Shown here: piece by piece, positions 27,466-35,484 of the stretch
Layout: each line of letters opens with the position of its first letter
How positions within the stretch are numbered: the first letter of the stretch is position 1
Origin: Stenotrophomonas maltophilia
Lineage (GTDB): Bacteria > Pseudomonadota > Gammaproteobacteria > Xanthomonadales > Xanthomonadaceae
Assembly: GCF_013464915.1 (NCBI RefSeq)
Contig: NZ_RAVT01000023.1
Span: 1-51,334 of the forward strand
Direction: 5' to 3'
DNA length: 51,334 nt
Translations under genes and position numbers: made by a program
Notes under the pieces: generated by a model
What the model was told of the DNA's origin: nothing
Databases searched by the model: none
The model's input: the letters and a program-made list of their open reading frames with translations, nothing else

Positions 27466-27500
27466 TCAGTCTGCATGATTGTTTTGGATTCGATCGGATT

Positions 27501-28352
27501 CTACTCAGGCCAATCCAGCTCGACCACCAGCGGGAAATGATCCGACGGCAACACGCCGTCGATGCGACGGTCATCGGTGACGAAGCTGCGTGCATGGAAG
27601 CCACGCACCAGCACCCAGTCCAGCTGCACGGTGGCCTTGCCGGTGAAATCGTGGAAGGTCAGGCGTGGCCCCTGCGGAGCCTTCACCTGCGTGCGGGTGT
27701 CCTGCAGCAGGCGGGTAAATGCCTTGTAGGTGTCACCACCCGGCTCGCTGTTGAAGTCACCCGTCAGGACCACCGGCAGGTCGGTCGGCAGGGTTGCCAG
27801 ATGCTTGCCGATCAGTTCGGCACCCTTCACCCGGCGCGGCTCGTCCTCGTCGCGGTAGGGCAGGTGGGTATCCATGAAGTAGAAACGACGGCCATCATCC
27901 AGGCGCCGGAACAGGGCCCAGGTGACCATGCGCGGGTACAGGTTGCCCCAGGTGATGCTGCCGGGCACCTCCGGTGTATCGGACAACCAGAAGTTGCCGG
28001 AGTCCTCGACGGCCAGCACCTTGCTGTCGTAGAACACGCCCATGTGTTCGTCACCGCTTCCACCGCGGCGGCCTTCGCCGAACCAGCGGTAGCCCGGCAG
28101 GTGCCCGGACAGGTAGTCGGCCTGCTCCTTCACCAGCTCCTGGGTGCCGATCACGGCCGGGTGTGCATCGAGGATGACCTTGACCATGGCATCGCGACGG
28201 TCCGGCCAGCGCTTGCCGGGTTCGGCATCAGCCGGGGTGCGGACGTTGAACGACATCACCTTCAGTGGCGCCGGCGCAGCGGCCCAGGCAACGGCAGGCA
28301 GAGCAAGCGCCAACAGTGCGCACAGCGCAGGGCGATGGAAACGCGACAACAT
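27501..28352 (-). CDS. Secreted endonuclease/exonuclease/phosphatase-family hydrolase
   Basis: A 283-residue EEP-superfamily enzyme with a signal peptide (residues 1-25, ending AVAWA). It has the metal site residues N36 (MSFNVR), E72 (GTQE), the GDFNS motif and the C-terminal SDHFPLVVEL His. Such secreted members hydrolyse phosphodiesters or nucleic acids, or act on sugar phosphates; the substrate is unknown. GAGGG lies 8 nt before ATG 28352. A LacI-type palindrome 17 nt upstream suggests sugar-linked control. Confidence 0.86.
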   Translation of the reverse strand: MLSRFHRPALCALLALALPAVAWAAAPAPLKVMSFNVRTPADAEPGKRWPDRRDAMVKVILDAHPAVIGTQELVKEQADYLSGHLPGYRWFGEGRRGGSGDEHMGVFYDSKVLAVEDSGNFWLSDTPEVPGSITWGNLYPRMVTWALFRRLDDGRRFYFMDTHLPYRDEDEPRRVKGAELIGKHLATLPTDLPVVLTGDFNSEPGGDTYKAFTRLLQDTRTQVKAPQGPRLTFHDFTGKATVQLDWVLVRGFHARSFVTDDRRIDGVLPSDHFPLVVELDWPE

Positions 28353-28368
28353 CGTGGAATCCCTCCAT

Positions 28369-28390
28369 TCCATGAAAACGGTTTCATGGA
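28369..28390. promoter_or_regulatory. LacI/GalR-type operator palindrome
   Basis: Perfect arms TCCATGAAA and TTTCATGGA around ACGG, giving the core TGAAAACGGTTTCA that fits the LacI-family consensus with central CG. It lies 17-38 nt upstream of the secreted hydrolase start, where it would block its transcription or early elongation. The regulator is not in this window. Confidence 0.6.
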
Positions 28391-28490
28391 GCATGCCATG
28401 GAAGGCGAGGGCAGTGGTATGCCGGGATGGGCGGATGGCAGGTGCCGGGCGGGCGGTGAGAGCGCCGCCCGGCGGATCGCGTGAGCGCGA

Positions 28491-28736
28491 TCAGGGGTCG
28501 TACATCATCCCGTTTTCGTCACGGTTGTAATGCCCGGTCACTTCGCGTGAGCCATCGTCGTAGACCACGTACGTCGTGCAGCGTTGGTGGAACACGTTTC
28601 CAGCGACGCGGAAGGGCACGCATTCTTCCTGGACCTCGACGACTTCGGCGGCCGTCGTGGTGGCGACCGGGGCCAGCATCGACACGGCAAGCACGGCGGC
28701 AAACGAACATGCCGACAAACCTTTCTGCAGTCTCAT
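28491..28736 (-). CDS. Small secreted two-Cys protein (paralogue 1)
   Basis: An 81-residue protein with a signal peptide to about residue 29 (TTTAA). The mature part has the C-x-P-F-x-V...F-H-Q-R-C pattern with 13 residues between the two Cys and a C-terminal YNRDENGMMY. It is the most divergent of three adjacent paralogues (with 28762-29001 and 29134-29367). GGAG precedes ATG 28736. Function unknown; probably a periplasmic or secreted disulfide peptide. A GATCGCG / CGCGATC hairpin (28475-28492) overlaps its stop. Confidence 0.75.
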   Translation of the reverse strand: MRLQKGLSACSFAAVLAVSMLAPVATTTAAEVVEVQEECVPFRVAGNVFHQRCTTYVVYDDGSREVTGHYNRDENGMMYDP

Positions 28737-28761
28737 CCTTACGCTCCTTGATGATGGGGGC

Positions 28762-29001
28762 TTACATCAGGTACGGATTGCCGTACTCGTCGATCCAGTA
28801 CTCGGTGAGGAAGATATCGCCGTCGGCATCGGGCATGATCACGATGCAGTGCTGGTGGATGCGGTAACGCTCCACTTCAAACGGTTCGCAGCGGGTCACG
28901 CTGCCGGGCGGGGAGGTAACCCCCGCGCGTGCGGTACCTGCAGACATCATTCCAGCGACTGCCACAACCAATGCGGCCATTGCGGCCAGGTGCAGTTTCA
29001 T
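28762..29001 (-). CDS. Small secreted two-Cys protein (paralogue 2)
   Basis: A 79-residue protein (start MKLHLAAM, preceded by AAGGATG). Signal peptide to about residue 26 (TARA). The mature part has CEPFEVERYRIHQHC and ends EYWIDEYGNPYLM, almost identical at the C-terminus to paralogue 3. In-frame ATGs at 29010 and 29007 are possible alternative starts, but the same arrangement in paralogue 3 supports 29001. Only 25 nt precede the next paralogue gene, so the two may be co-transcribed. Confidence 0.78.
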   Translation of the reverse strand: MKLHLAAMAALVVAVAGMMSAGTARAGVTSPPGSVTRCEPFEVERYRIHQHCIVIMPDADGDIFLTEYWIDEYGNPYLM

Positions 29002-29133
29002 GGGCATCATCCTTGTGTCTGAAATCGCGCGTTCGCGCCGTGTCGTGCAGCCGCCGCGCCCGCAGTTCCGTTACGCGAGGGCTGCTGCATGCGCGCCGGC
29101 CCGGCTGGCGGCCCGACGCGGTCCCCACCCGGC

Positions 29134-29367
29134 TCAGTCGCGCAGGTAAGGGTTGCCGTACTCGTCGATCCAGTACTCGGCGGTGTAGACGTTGCCGAAT
29201 TCATCGGTGTAGGTTTCGGTGCAGTGGTGGTGGACACGGTTGCGGTCCACATTCACTGGCACACAGGAAACATTCTCTCTCGGGACCCTTGTGTTGGCGT
29301 CCGCCAGCGGAGCCAGGGTTGCAGTTGCCACCACCAACGCGGCCATCGCGGCCAGTTGCAGTTTCAT
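29134..29367 (-). CDS. Small secreted two-Cys protein (paralogue 3)
   Basis: A 77-residue protein starting MKLQLAAM with the same AAGGATGATG leader as paralogue 2. Signal peptide to about residue 24 (ADA). The mature part has CVPVNVDRNRVHHHC and ends EYWIDEYGNPYLRD. Sequence similarity to paralogue 2 extends upstream of the start (shared CTG-x-AATCGCGC stretch), so the duplication included the leader or promoter. Function unknown. Confidence 0.78.
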   Translation of the reverse strand: MKLQLAAMAALVVATATLAPLADANTRVPRENVSCVPVNVDRNRVHHHCTETYTDEFGNVYTAEYWIDEYGNPYLRD

Positions 29368-29454
29368 AAGCATCATCCTTGCTTTCTGCAATCGCGCACA
29401 TGCGCATGACGTGTGTAACACGCGAACCAGACCGCCGGAAGTGCCTTGCCGCGA

Positions 29455-30159
29455 TCAGTCTTCGATCTCGCCGCGGCGGCTGGCAGCACGCACTGCCTGC
29501 GCGGTGGTTGCCACACCCAGGCGTTGGCGCGCGTGGCGCAGATGGTTCTCCACCGTGCGCGTGGAAAGCCCAAGCGTGGCCGCGATCTCAGCCTGCCGGC
29601 GGCCGGCGGCAACCCAGCGCAGCACTTCGCGCTCGCGGTTGCTCAGCGCGCTTCCCGAGAGCTCGGCAGGCGATTCGGCCAGATGGCGTGCGGTCCGGAA
29701 TGCTGCGGTTGCAGCAGCCTCCAGCTGCAGGCGCGCGCTGGCCGACGCGTCGATCGACGTACCGGCAACGCTGATCGCGCCCTCCAGGCCGGTGGTGCCG
29801 AACACCGGCACCTGCAGACCATGCAGGCCTTCGCCGCGTGGCTGCTTCACTATCTGGTAGCGTTCGCCGCGAACGCCTTGGCGCTTGCTCCAGAAGAACG
29901 GCGCGTCGCTGTCCAGCACGTGGCGATTGACCGGGCAGGCGTGGAGGTAGCGCGCAAGCTCGGTAGCGCTGCCATCACCGAACCAGTCGCCTTCGATCCA
30001 GTACACGCGTTGTGTACCCCGCTCCAGCCCGGTGCCGGTGGCGAACACCAGCACGCGGTCATAGCCGAGTGGTGCCGCGATGCCGCGCAGGACCGCACCC
30101 ACCGCGCTCAGCGAGCGGGCGCGTTCCAGTTCCAGCAACGCCTGCACCAGCGCGGTCAT
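29455..30159 (-). CDS. smoR: LuxR-family solo regulator (SmoR-like)
   Basis: A 234-residue quorum-type regulator: N-terminal autoinducer-binding domain (about 15-160) with W54, W59, Y71 and W90, and a LuxR HTH at about 172-230 (LSNREREVLRWVAAGRRQAEIAATLG). The canonical Asp of the DP pair is replaced by Cys (C75-P76). No luxI gene is present, so it is a solo. The location next to the sme locus matches SmoR of S. maltophilia K279a, reported to sense a 3-oxo-C8 homoserine lactone. It follows hchA by 5 nt. Confidence 0.7.
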   Translation of the reverse strand: MTALVQALLELERARSLSAVGAVLRGIAAPLGYDRVLVFATGTGLERGTQRVYWIEGDWFGDGSATELARYLHACPVNRHVLDSDAPFFWSKRQGVRGERYQIVKQPRGEGLHGLQVPVFGTTGLEGAISVAGTSIDASASARLQLEAAATAAFRTARHLAESPAELSGSALSNREREVLRWVAAGRRQAEIAATLGLSTRTVENHLRHARQRLGVATTAQAVRAASRRGEIED

Positions 30160-30164
30160 CCGGC

Positions 30165-31037
30165 TCAGCGCCCAGCCAGGGTGTCGAGCAGGGTGCGTGC
30201 AGCCAGCTTGCCCAGCGCATTGCCGGCCAACGGGCTGTCACCGGTCAACAGCAGGCGGTCCTGCAGCACGCTGCCATCGATGCCGGCGTTGACGATCTGC
30301 ACGCCCTGCTGCGCCAGGCGCTCACCGAAGAACCACGGCAACTGCCCGGGCATGTAGCCGATCTCCGGCGTCTGCCGGTCCATCGCATCGGGGAAGGCGC
30401 AGATGCGGTAGCCGCGGAACAGCGAACCGCCATCGGCCTCGTCCACGCCTGCAGCCAGCAGTGCGGCCGGACCGTGGCACAGGGTGATGATGTGGCGCTG
30501 CTGGGCCATCGCCCAGTGCAGTACGGCCTTCACCGCGCGGCTCTGCGGCAGTCCGATCAGGGCGCCATGGCCGCCGGGGATGAACACCGCGGCATAGTCC
30601 GAATCCGCATCAAGTCCGGCGACCACCTCGTCCAGCGGCAGCGGCTGGCGGAAGCGCGACGCGTAACGCTCGTACAGTCCGCCGATTTCCTTGTCCTCGC
30701 GCGGGAACGCCCACCACTCGAATTTGGCGGCGTTGCCCGACAGCGTGGCCACATCGATGTCGAAGCCGGCCTTGTCGAGGTGGTACATCGGCAGCAGGGT
30801 CTCCACCGGATGGTTGCCGGTGGAGAACAGGTGGCCATTGGCGGTGGGCAGGTAGCGCTCGTCGGCGGCGATCATCAGCACCTTCCAGCGACCGTCGCGG
30901 CGTGCGTCCGGATAGTCGGCGCCGGACAGGTTGCTCTTGGGCGAGGTGAACTGCGACAGCGAGTAGGGCGACGGGAAGAAGGCATCGCGCTCGGCCGGGT
31001 CAGGCCTGGGCTGGCGGCTGGGCTCTTGCGTGTTCAT
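30165..31037 (-). CDS. hchA: Glyoxalase III / chaperone Hsp31 (HchA)
   Basis: A 290-residue DJ-1/PfpI-superfamily protein of the Hsp31 class: nucleophile C187 in ITLCHGPAALL, upstream FIPGGHG, and N-terminal extension FTSPKSNLSGADYP as in HchA. The family removes methylglyoxal without glutathione and was described as a holding chaperone. AGGAGG precedes ATG 31037. It is the first gene of a two-gene operon with the LuxR solo, and the palindrome upstream could be that regulator's site. Confidence 0.92.
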   Translation of the reverse strand: MNTQEPSRQPRPDPAERDAFFPSPYSLSQFTSPKSNLSGADYPDARRDGRWKVLMIAADERYLPTANGHLFSTGNHPVETLLPMYHLDKAGFDIDVATLSGNAAKFEWWAFPREDKEIGGLYERYASRFRQPLPLDEVVAGLDADSDYAAVFIPGGHGALIGLPQSRAVKAVLHWAMAQQRHIITLCHGPAALLAAGVDEADGGSLFRGYRICAFPDAMDRQTPEIGYMPGQLPWFFGERLAQQGVQIVNAGIDGSVLQDRLLLTGDSPLAGNALGKLAARTLLDTLAGR

Positions 31038-31065
31038 GCGGACCTCCTGCGGGGAATGTGGGGCC

Positions 31066-31110
31066 AGCATAGGAGGGTGGGTGCGCACGCGCGATGAGGG
31101 ATTTCCCTCA
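31066..31110 (-). promoter_or_regulatory. hchA promoter with palindrome at about -43
   Basis: On the minus strand a -10-like TATGCT (31066-31071) predicts a start near 31059 and a 22-nt leader with AGGAGG. No good -35 is present. A perfect palindrome TGAGGGA-AA-TCCCTCA (31095-31110) is centred about 43 bp upstream of that start, the position of lux boxes in LuxR-activated promoters. Alternatively it is the 3' hairpin of the preceding gene, though no T-run follows. Confidence 0.45.
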
Positions 31111-31121
31111 GTCGCCCAAGG

Positions 31122-33143
31122 CTATCTGGCTGCCGCCTCATGCTGTTGCATGTCCTCGTGCAGGATCCGCCGCAGCTCGACGATGGCCGGCGTGGCTTCC
31201 TGCACGCTGTGACCGGACACGATCACCTTCTCCGAGTCCGCGTGCGGCAGGTGCGAGCTCCAGTAGGGCACCAGCCCGTCGTCGGTCTTTTCCAGCGGAC
31301 CATCGGCCTTGGCGCGCGCGATGATCGAGTGGTAGTGCACCTTCGGCGACATCGGCAGGTCGGCCACCGCGCGGACGAAGGGATCATCCTTGTCCAGGTT
31401 CTGGATGCTGTTCATCTGGTAGCCGTGCTTGCCGTCATTGCGGTCGATCTGACCGTCGTTGGCAATGGTGGCCACATCTTCCAGTACGGTCAGCGGCAAT
31501 CGCACCAGGCGTCCGATCCAGCGGCCCAGGCGGGTGCCGGCCACATCGGTGCCGCGGTGTGGCGTGGCGATGAACACCACGCGCGACACTTCCGGTTCCG
31601 GCAGGAAGGTCAGCACCGGTGCGCCCCTGGTGCGCAGAAGTTCCTGCTGTGCAGGTGTCATCTGCGCGGTTGCCAGCAGCGTATCCACCAGATGATCGCC
31701 GGAAGAGGAGATCATCAGCCGCGCGATCACGCCGCCCATGCTGTGCCCGACCAGCACCATGTCATGCGACGCCTGCGCCTTGCCGCCGGGATCGAAATGC
31801 TTGAACACTTCGGCCAGCGTATGACGCATTGCATCGTGGCTCATCGCGATGGGCATGTTGGTCGGGTAATAGAACTGCCAGATCTGGAAATCCTGGCGGA
31901 TCTCGTCGTCACGCATCAGCTCGTTGGCAACGTTGACCCAGGCTTCCGGGCTGCTGGCCAGGCCATGGATCATCAGCAGCACGCGGCGATTGGGATCGTA
32001 AGGCTGCATCATGTACAGGTGCGGCGTGTCGATACCGCCCTTGCCGCCGAACAACGAGCGCAGCGACTGGTGGCTGAAGTTGGAACGGGCCAGCCACAGC
32101 GCGTAGCCAGCGGTGAAGTTCGCGGCCAGCGGCACCTGCTGGCCATGCAGGGTGACTTCGGTGACCTGGTAGGGATCGTGGATCTCCAGCTCCGGCTCGT
32201 CGTCGTGCAGCACTTCCCACAGGTTCTTTCCCGAGAAGCGCAGCAGCACCGTCATCGACGGCGACGGCATCTCGCTCCAGCTCTGCGTGGCCGAAGTGCT
32301 GGCCTGCGTCGCAGGCGTCGCTGCCGGCGGCGTGGTGGTCGTGGCGGCTGCAGGATCGTCCATCACCGCCACCAGCTCGGCACCGAAGCCATCGCGGCGA
32401 TGCACGCTGCGCAGCGTGCCGGTGAACGACAGCGATGCGGCGGGCACCAGTTCGCTGGGGGTGCGCGTACCCAGGGGCGAGGGTTCGCCGGACGGGGCCA
32501 GCACAAAGGTCCATCGGCCCAGCTGGAAGTGGCTGGCTTCGCTGTGCACGCGGCCGGTGGCGTAGGCGTTGTACAGCTGTACCGACGCCTCCTGCACGGC
32601 CAGGTTGTAGTAGTCGCGCACCTGGGTCTGGCGGTCTTCAAAGCCGCGCTGGTTGGCGGTGCGCTCGGTGAAGAACAGATAGGCGTAGGCCTGGCGCGCG
32701 ACCTGCATCCACGCGTCCAGGCGCGGCTGGAAATCGGCATCCAGCTCGGTGATCGCGCTCTTGGCACGGCCGGAAGTGGAGTACTCACGCTTCGGCGCGG
32801 GCAGGGTCATCGCATACTGCAGCCACAACTCAGCCAGGCTCGAACGCTTGTCCTCCTCGCGCACCACGATGCTGCCTTCCATCGCTTCGATGCAGGGCAG
32901 GCCCGGCTTGGCGCAGACGCCTTCATCCAGGCCGGCCACGCGCAGCGTTTCCATCGTTGCCGAGCTGAGCTTGCCGGTGGTGAGGATGTCGCCGCGCTTG
33001 AGCGCGATGTACTGGCCGGGCGTGACCGAAGCCACCTGCACCGAAGGGCCGAACTGGCGCAATGTCGCGCAGCCGCCCAGGGTGAGCAGCACGGTGATGA
33101 TGAGGGTCGTGCGGCCGATGAAGCCCAAGCCCGTGGTAGCCAT
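31122..33143 (-). CDS. Large alpha/beta-hydrolase lipoprotein
   Basis: A 673-residue lipoprotein (lipobox LTLGGC). An N-terminal region of about 240 residues without known domain, a Thr/Ala/Pro-rich linker (TTTTPPAATPATQAST), a small beta domain, then an alpha/beta-hydrolase domain with HGLASSPEAW (oxyanion loop), nucleophile elbow GHSMGG and a C-terminal GHSVQEAT His region. The catalytic domain resembles PGAP1-like or lipase-type esterases. GGAGGATC precedes ATG 33143. The substrate is unknown; an envelope lipid or ester is plausible. Confidence 0.82.
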   Translation of the reverse strand: MATTGLGFIGRTTLIITVLLTLGGCATLRQFGPSVQVASVTPGQYIALKRGDILTTGKLSSATMETLRVAGLDEGVCAKPGLPCIEAMEGSIVVREEDKRSSLAELWLQYAMTLPAPKREYSTSGRAKSAITELDADFQPRLDAWMQVARQAYAYLFFTERTANQRGFEDRQTQVRDYYNLAVQEASVQLYNAYATGRVHSEASHFQLGRWTFVLAPSGEPSPLGTRTPSELVPAASLSFTGTLRSVHRRDGFGAELVAVMDDPAAATTTTPPAATPATQASTSATQSWSEMPSPSMTVLLRFSGKNLWEVLHDDEPELEIHDPYQVTEVTLHGQQVPLAANFTAGYALWLARSNFSHQSLRSLFGGKGGIDTPHLYMMQPYDPNRRVLLMIHGLASSPEAWVNVANELMRDDEIRQDFQIWQFYYPTNMPIAMSHDAMRHTLAEVFKHFDPGGKAQASHDMVLVGHSMGGVIARLMISSSGDHLVDTLLATAQMTPAQQELLRTRGAPVLTFLPEPEVSRVVFIATPHRGTDVAGTRLGRWIGRLVRLPLTVLEDVATIANDGQIDRNDGKHGYQMNSIQNLDKDDPFVRAVADLPMSPKVHYHSIIARAKADGPLEKTDDGLVPYWSSHLPHADSEKVIVSGHSVQEATPAIVELRRILHEDMQQHEAAAR

Positions 33144-33296
33144 ACGATCCTCCTGCGCGGTCGCGCCACTCTAGCGGTCGGCCTGTCAAAGCGGAAGATA
33201 CCGGGCGGTCGGTTTGGCCCCCTGGGCCGCTGTCGTGCAGGCGATTCAGGCAGGTTCGTGTGACACTGGGGTGAATGGAGCGATGCAGGGACTGCG

Positions 33297-33758
33297 ATGA
33301 CGTGGTTTGAGACCCGGATCCCGCCGCCGCTGGTGATGCTGCTGTGCGCGGGAATCGGCTGGCTGGGTAGCCGGCTGTGGCCGGATGCGGTGGTGCCCCT
33401 GCCGATGCCGGCGCTGATGACAGGCGGGGTGACGGCGATCGGTGTGGCGCTGAACCTGCTGCCGAAGCTCGCGTTCCAGAGGGCGCGCACCACGGTCAAT
33501 CCGCTGCGCCCTTCGGCATCGAGCGCGCTGGTCACGCACGGCGTGTACCGCTACACGCGCAATCCGATGTATCTGGGCCAGGCAACGATCCTGACCGGTG
33601 CGATGTTGTACCTGCAGAACATGATCGCGTTGCTGGTTGTGCCGTTGTTCGTGCTGTACATCACCTGGCTGCAGATCATGCCGGAAGAGCGGGCGTTGCT
33701 GGCCCGCTTCCCCGAGGTGTATCCGTTGTTCCGCCAACGTGTGCGGCGTTGGTTGTAG
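33297..33758 (+). CDS. Isoprenylcysteine/phospholipid methyltransferase-type membrane protein
   Basis: A 153-residue integral membrane protein with three to four hydrophobic segments and the C-terminal signature GVYRYTRNPMYLG followed by MPEERALLARFPEVY, characteristic of the ICMT/PEMT methyltransferase superfamily (SAM-binding loop RxxRNPMY and the E-E motif). The bacterial substrates of this group are mostly unknown. It is divergent from the lipoprotein hydrolase and no strong Shine-Dalgarno is visible before ATG 33297. Confidence 0.85.
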   Translation: MTWFETRIPPPLVMLLCAGIGWLGSRLWPDAVVPLPMPALMTGGVTAIGVALNLLPKLAFQRARTTVNPLRPSASSALVTHGVYRYTRNPMYLGQATILTGAMLYLQNMIALLVVPLFVLYITWLQIMPEERALLARFPEVYPLFRQRVRRWL

Positions 33759-33772
33759 CGCAGGTGATGCCG

Positions 33773-34255
33773 TTACCGGGTGATCTGGCACTTCACGGCA
33801 GCGGAATAGCCTTCGTAGTCGTCGCCTGCGATCACGTGCAGGGTGTGGCGCTTGTCGATGGCCTTCACGTATGAAGGCTCCTCCGTGTTGGCGTGCTCGT
33901 TGACCGTGGTCACTGACCACGCCTTGGCCAGACGCTTGGAGTCAACGCCGTTCAAGTAGACGAACAGGCTCTTCTCGCCCTCGGCCACGTTCACGTCGGC
34001 ACTGGTGACGGTGCCGCCGAACAGGGCGACTGGCTTGTCCTCCGGCTCGAAGGTGCCGCCTGGCTTCTTGGCCAGGCCGGCCGCCTGCAGTGCATCGATG
34101 GCGTCGGCCTCGCTGAAGTTCGAGCCGGCCCTGCAGGCCAGCAGCGCTTCCAGCGTGGCGGTGCCGGGCGGTGCGATGGCCGGTGCCGCCGCATGCGTGG
34201 CCGGAGTTGCGGCGAATGCGGCGAAGAGCAGGGACATCGTGAGGGCAGCTTTCAT
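33773..34255 (-). CDS. Secreted hypothetical protein, 160 aa
   Basis: A signal peptide (MKAALTMSLLFAAFAATPATHA) and a mature domain with two Cys (LLACRAG and AVKCQITR) that could form one disulfide. It contains FEPEDKPVALFGGTVTSADV, reminiscent of small periplasmic beta proteins, but no family is recognised with confidence. GAAGG precedes ATG. It follows the next lipoprotein gene by 27 nt on the same strand, so the two probably form an operon. Confidence 0.75.
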   Translation of the reverse strand: MKAALTMSLLFAAFAATPATHAAAPAIAPPGTATLEALLACRAGSNFSEADAIDALQAAGLAKKPGGTFEPEDKPVALFGGTVTSADVNVAEGEKSLFVYLNGVDSKRLAKAWSVTTVNEHANTEEPSYVKAIDKRHTLHVIAGDDYEGYSAAVKCQITR

Positions 34256-34282
34256 GGCAGATCCTTCTGACGGGAGCAGGAA

Positions 34283-34729
34283 TCAGAACGCCGGTTCGAT
34301 CACCGGGAACTCTTCAGCGGAGGAGTAGAGGCGATAGGCCTGCGTGGCGCCGGCGCGGACGTTGATTTCGGTCGAGCGCCGGCGGGAATTATTGGTTTTC
34401 TCCGACTGCAGCACGCCGCAGAGGCCCCGCCCTTGGACAGGCGTGGCGGTCAGCACGTGGCGCCCCTCGGCCAGGACAAGGGACAGGCGCTCGGCGGGGT
34501 CGAGATGTGCGGCCATCTTCCCATCGACCATGACGCCCATGTAGCAGCCGCTGCCCACGAATCCAACGTCGCGGGTGACCGTGATGGTGCCCGTGGGTTC
34601 ACCCTGGGCGTCGATCGGGAAAATGCGTGCGGCCGGAGCGTCCTTGATCTGCTCGGGGGATGCCTGCTTGGTAGGCATGCAGCCGGACAGTGCGGCAATC
34701 AGCAGGGCAGGGACGAGCAGCTTCTTCAT
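34283..34729 (-). CDS. Small lipoprotein, unknown function
   Basis: A 148-residue lipoprotein with lipobox LSGC (C17). The mature part has GTITVTRDVGFVGSGCYMGVMVDGK and ERLSLVLAEGRHVLTATP, a pattern resembling the DUF2846-like domain of small membrane-anchored proteins, but I do not assign it firmly. AGGAAG precedes ATG 34729. It is upstream of the secreted 160-aa protein in the same direction. Confidence 0.75.
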   Translation of the reverse strand: MKKLLVPALLIAALSGCMPTKQASPEQIKDAPAARIFPIDAQGEPTGTITVTRDVGFVGSGCYMGVMVDGKMAAHLDPAERLSLVLAEGRHVLTATPVQGRGLCGVLQSEKTNNSRRRSTEINVRAGATQAYRLYSSAEEFPVIEPAF

Positions 34730-34820
34730 CACATCTTCCTTGGAGGAGATCGGGGTCTTGATGGCCGGAATGATGCAATGAAAAGGCTTTGGAGTTACAG
34801 CCTTCCAGACGAGCAGGCAC

Positions 34821-34860
34821 AAAAAAGCCGGAACTCCGTTGCGGGAGATCCGGCTTCTTG
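34821..34860 (-). terminator. Terminator of tmRNA
   Basis: On the minus strand the stem AAGCCGGA / TCCGGCTT closes a loop and is followed by TTTTTT. It lies 23-62 nt beyond the tmRNA CCA end. Confidence 0.85.
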
Positions 34861-34882
34861 CGGCCTCGACAGGCCATACAGA

Positions 34883-35236
34883 TGGTGGAGGTGGGCGGAA
34901 TTGAACCGCCGTCCGAAGGCACTCCATCCCCAGCACTACATGCTTAGCTCGCCGTTGAATCTCGTCCCCGAACAGCACGGCGTGCAAAGCGCATCCGGGA
35001 ACCAGCCTGTTGTGTTCTAGTGCCGGACTGACAGGCAGCCACCCAGCGCGATTCCATGATAGTGACTCTACACCGCGAGCATGGACACAAGCGGTTTCGA
35101 GGCTTAGGCCTTAAGCGGCCAGAGCGTAGTTGTCGTCGTTGGCAACTAGAGTTTTGCAGCTGGATTTACGAGGAAAGCTACCCCCTCGGCATGCGCCAGG
35201 CGACTTCACAACCCCCGTCGAAACCAATGCACCCCC
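34883..35236 (-). ncRNA. ssrA: Transfer-messenger RNA (tmRNA)
   Basis: A one-piece tmRNA of about 354 nt. The 5' acceptor strand GGGGGUG pairs with CACCUCC before the encoded CCA end; the T-arm GGCGGTTCAATTCCGCC lies next to it. The tag frame at 35111-35143 (minus) reads ANDDNYALAA then TAA, starting at a GCC resume codon. It rescues stalled ribosomes together with SmpB, encoded about 2.2 kb downstream on the same strand. Its 5' end is expected to be trimmed by RNase P, so the promoter was not located. Confidence 0.95.
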
Positions 35237-35484
35237 GGTTTCTACAGTGCTGCAAGGTACAGGGCCGATTCCGTGTCGCCACGGGCAGGGCCTGCCCAAC
35301 GCCGCGAATGTTACGGCAATACGGCTGAACAGTCACGCACGGGAGCCGTAGCCGGGCAATGCGCGATGGAGCCGACGGACCGGCCATCCCCCATCGCCGG
35401 CTCCGCCCATGCCGCCCGGCACGTTGTGGTCACAGCAGCGGCGTGCTCGAATCGGCCAACGCCCTTCCGCGGACGGCCCCGGCC

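Noticed and set aside
35237..35484. A small gene between tmRNA and the metallopeptidase
   Set aside because: Short frames here lack start signals and coding bias; only a GGAGCCG/CGGCTCC hairpin is evident.
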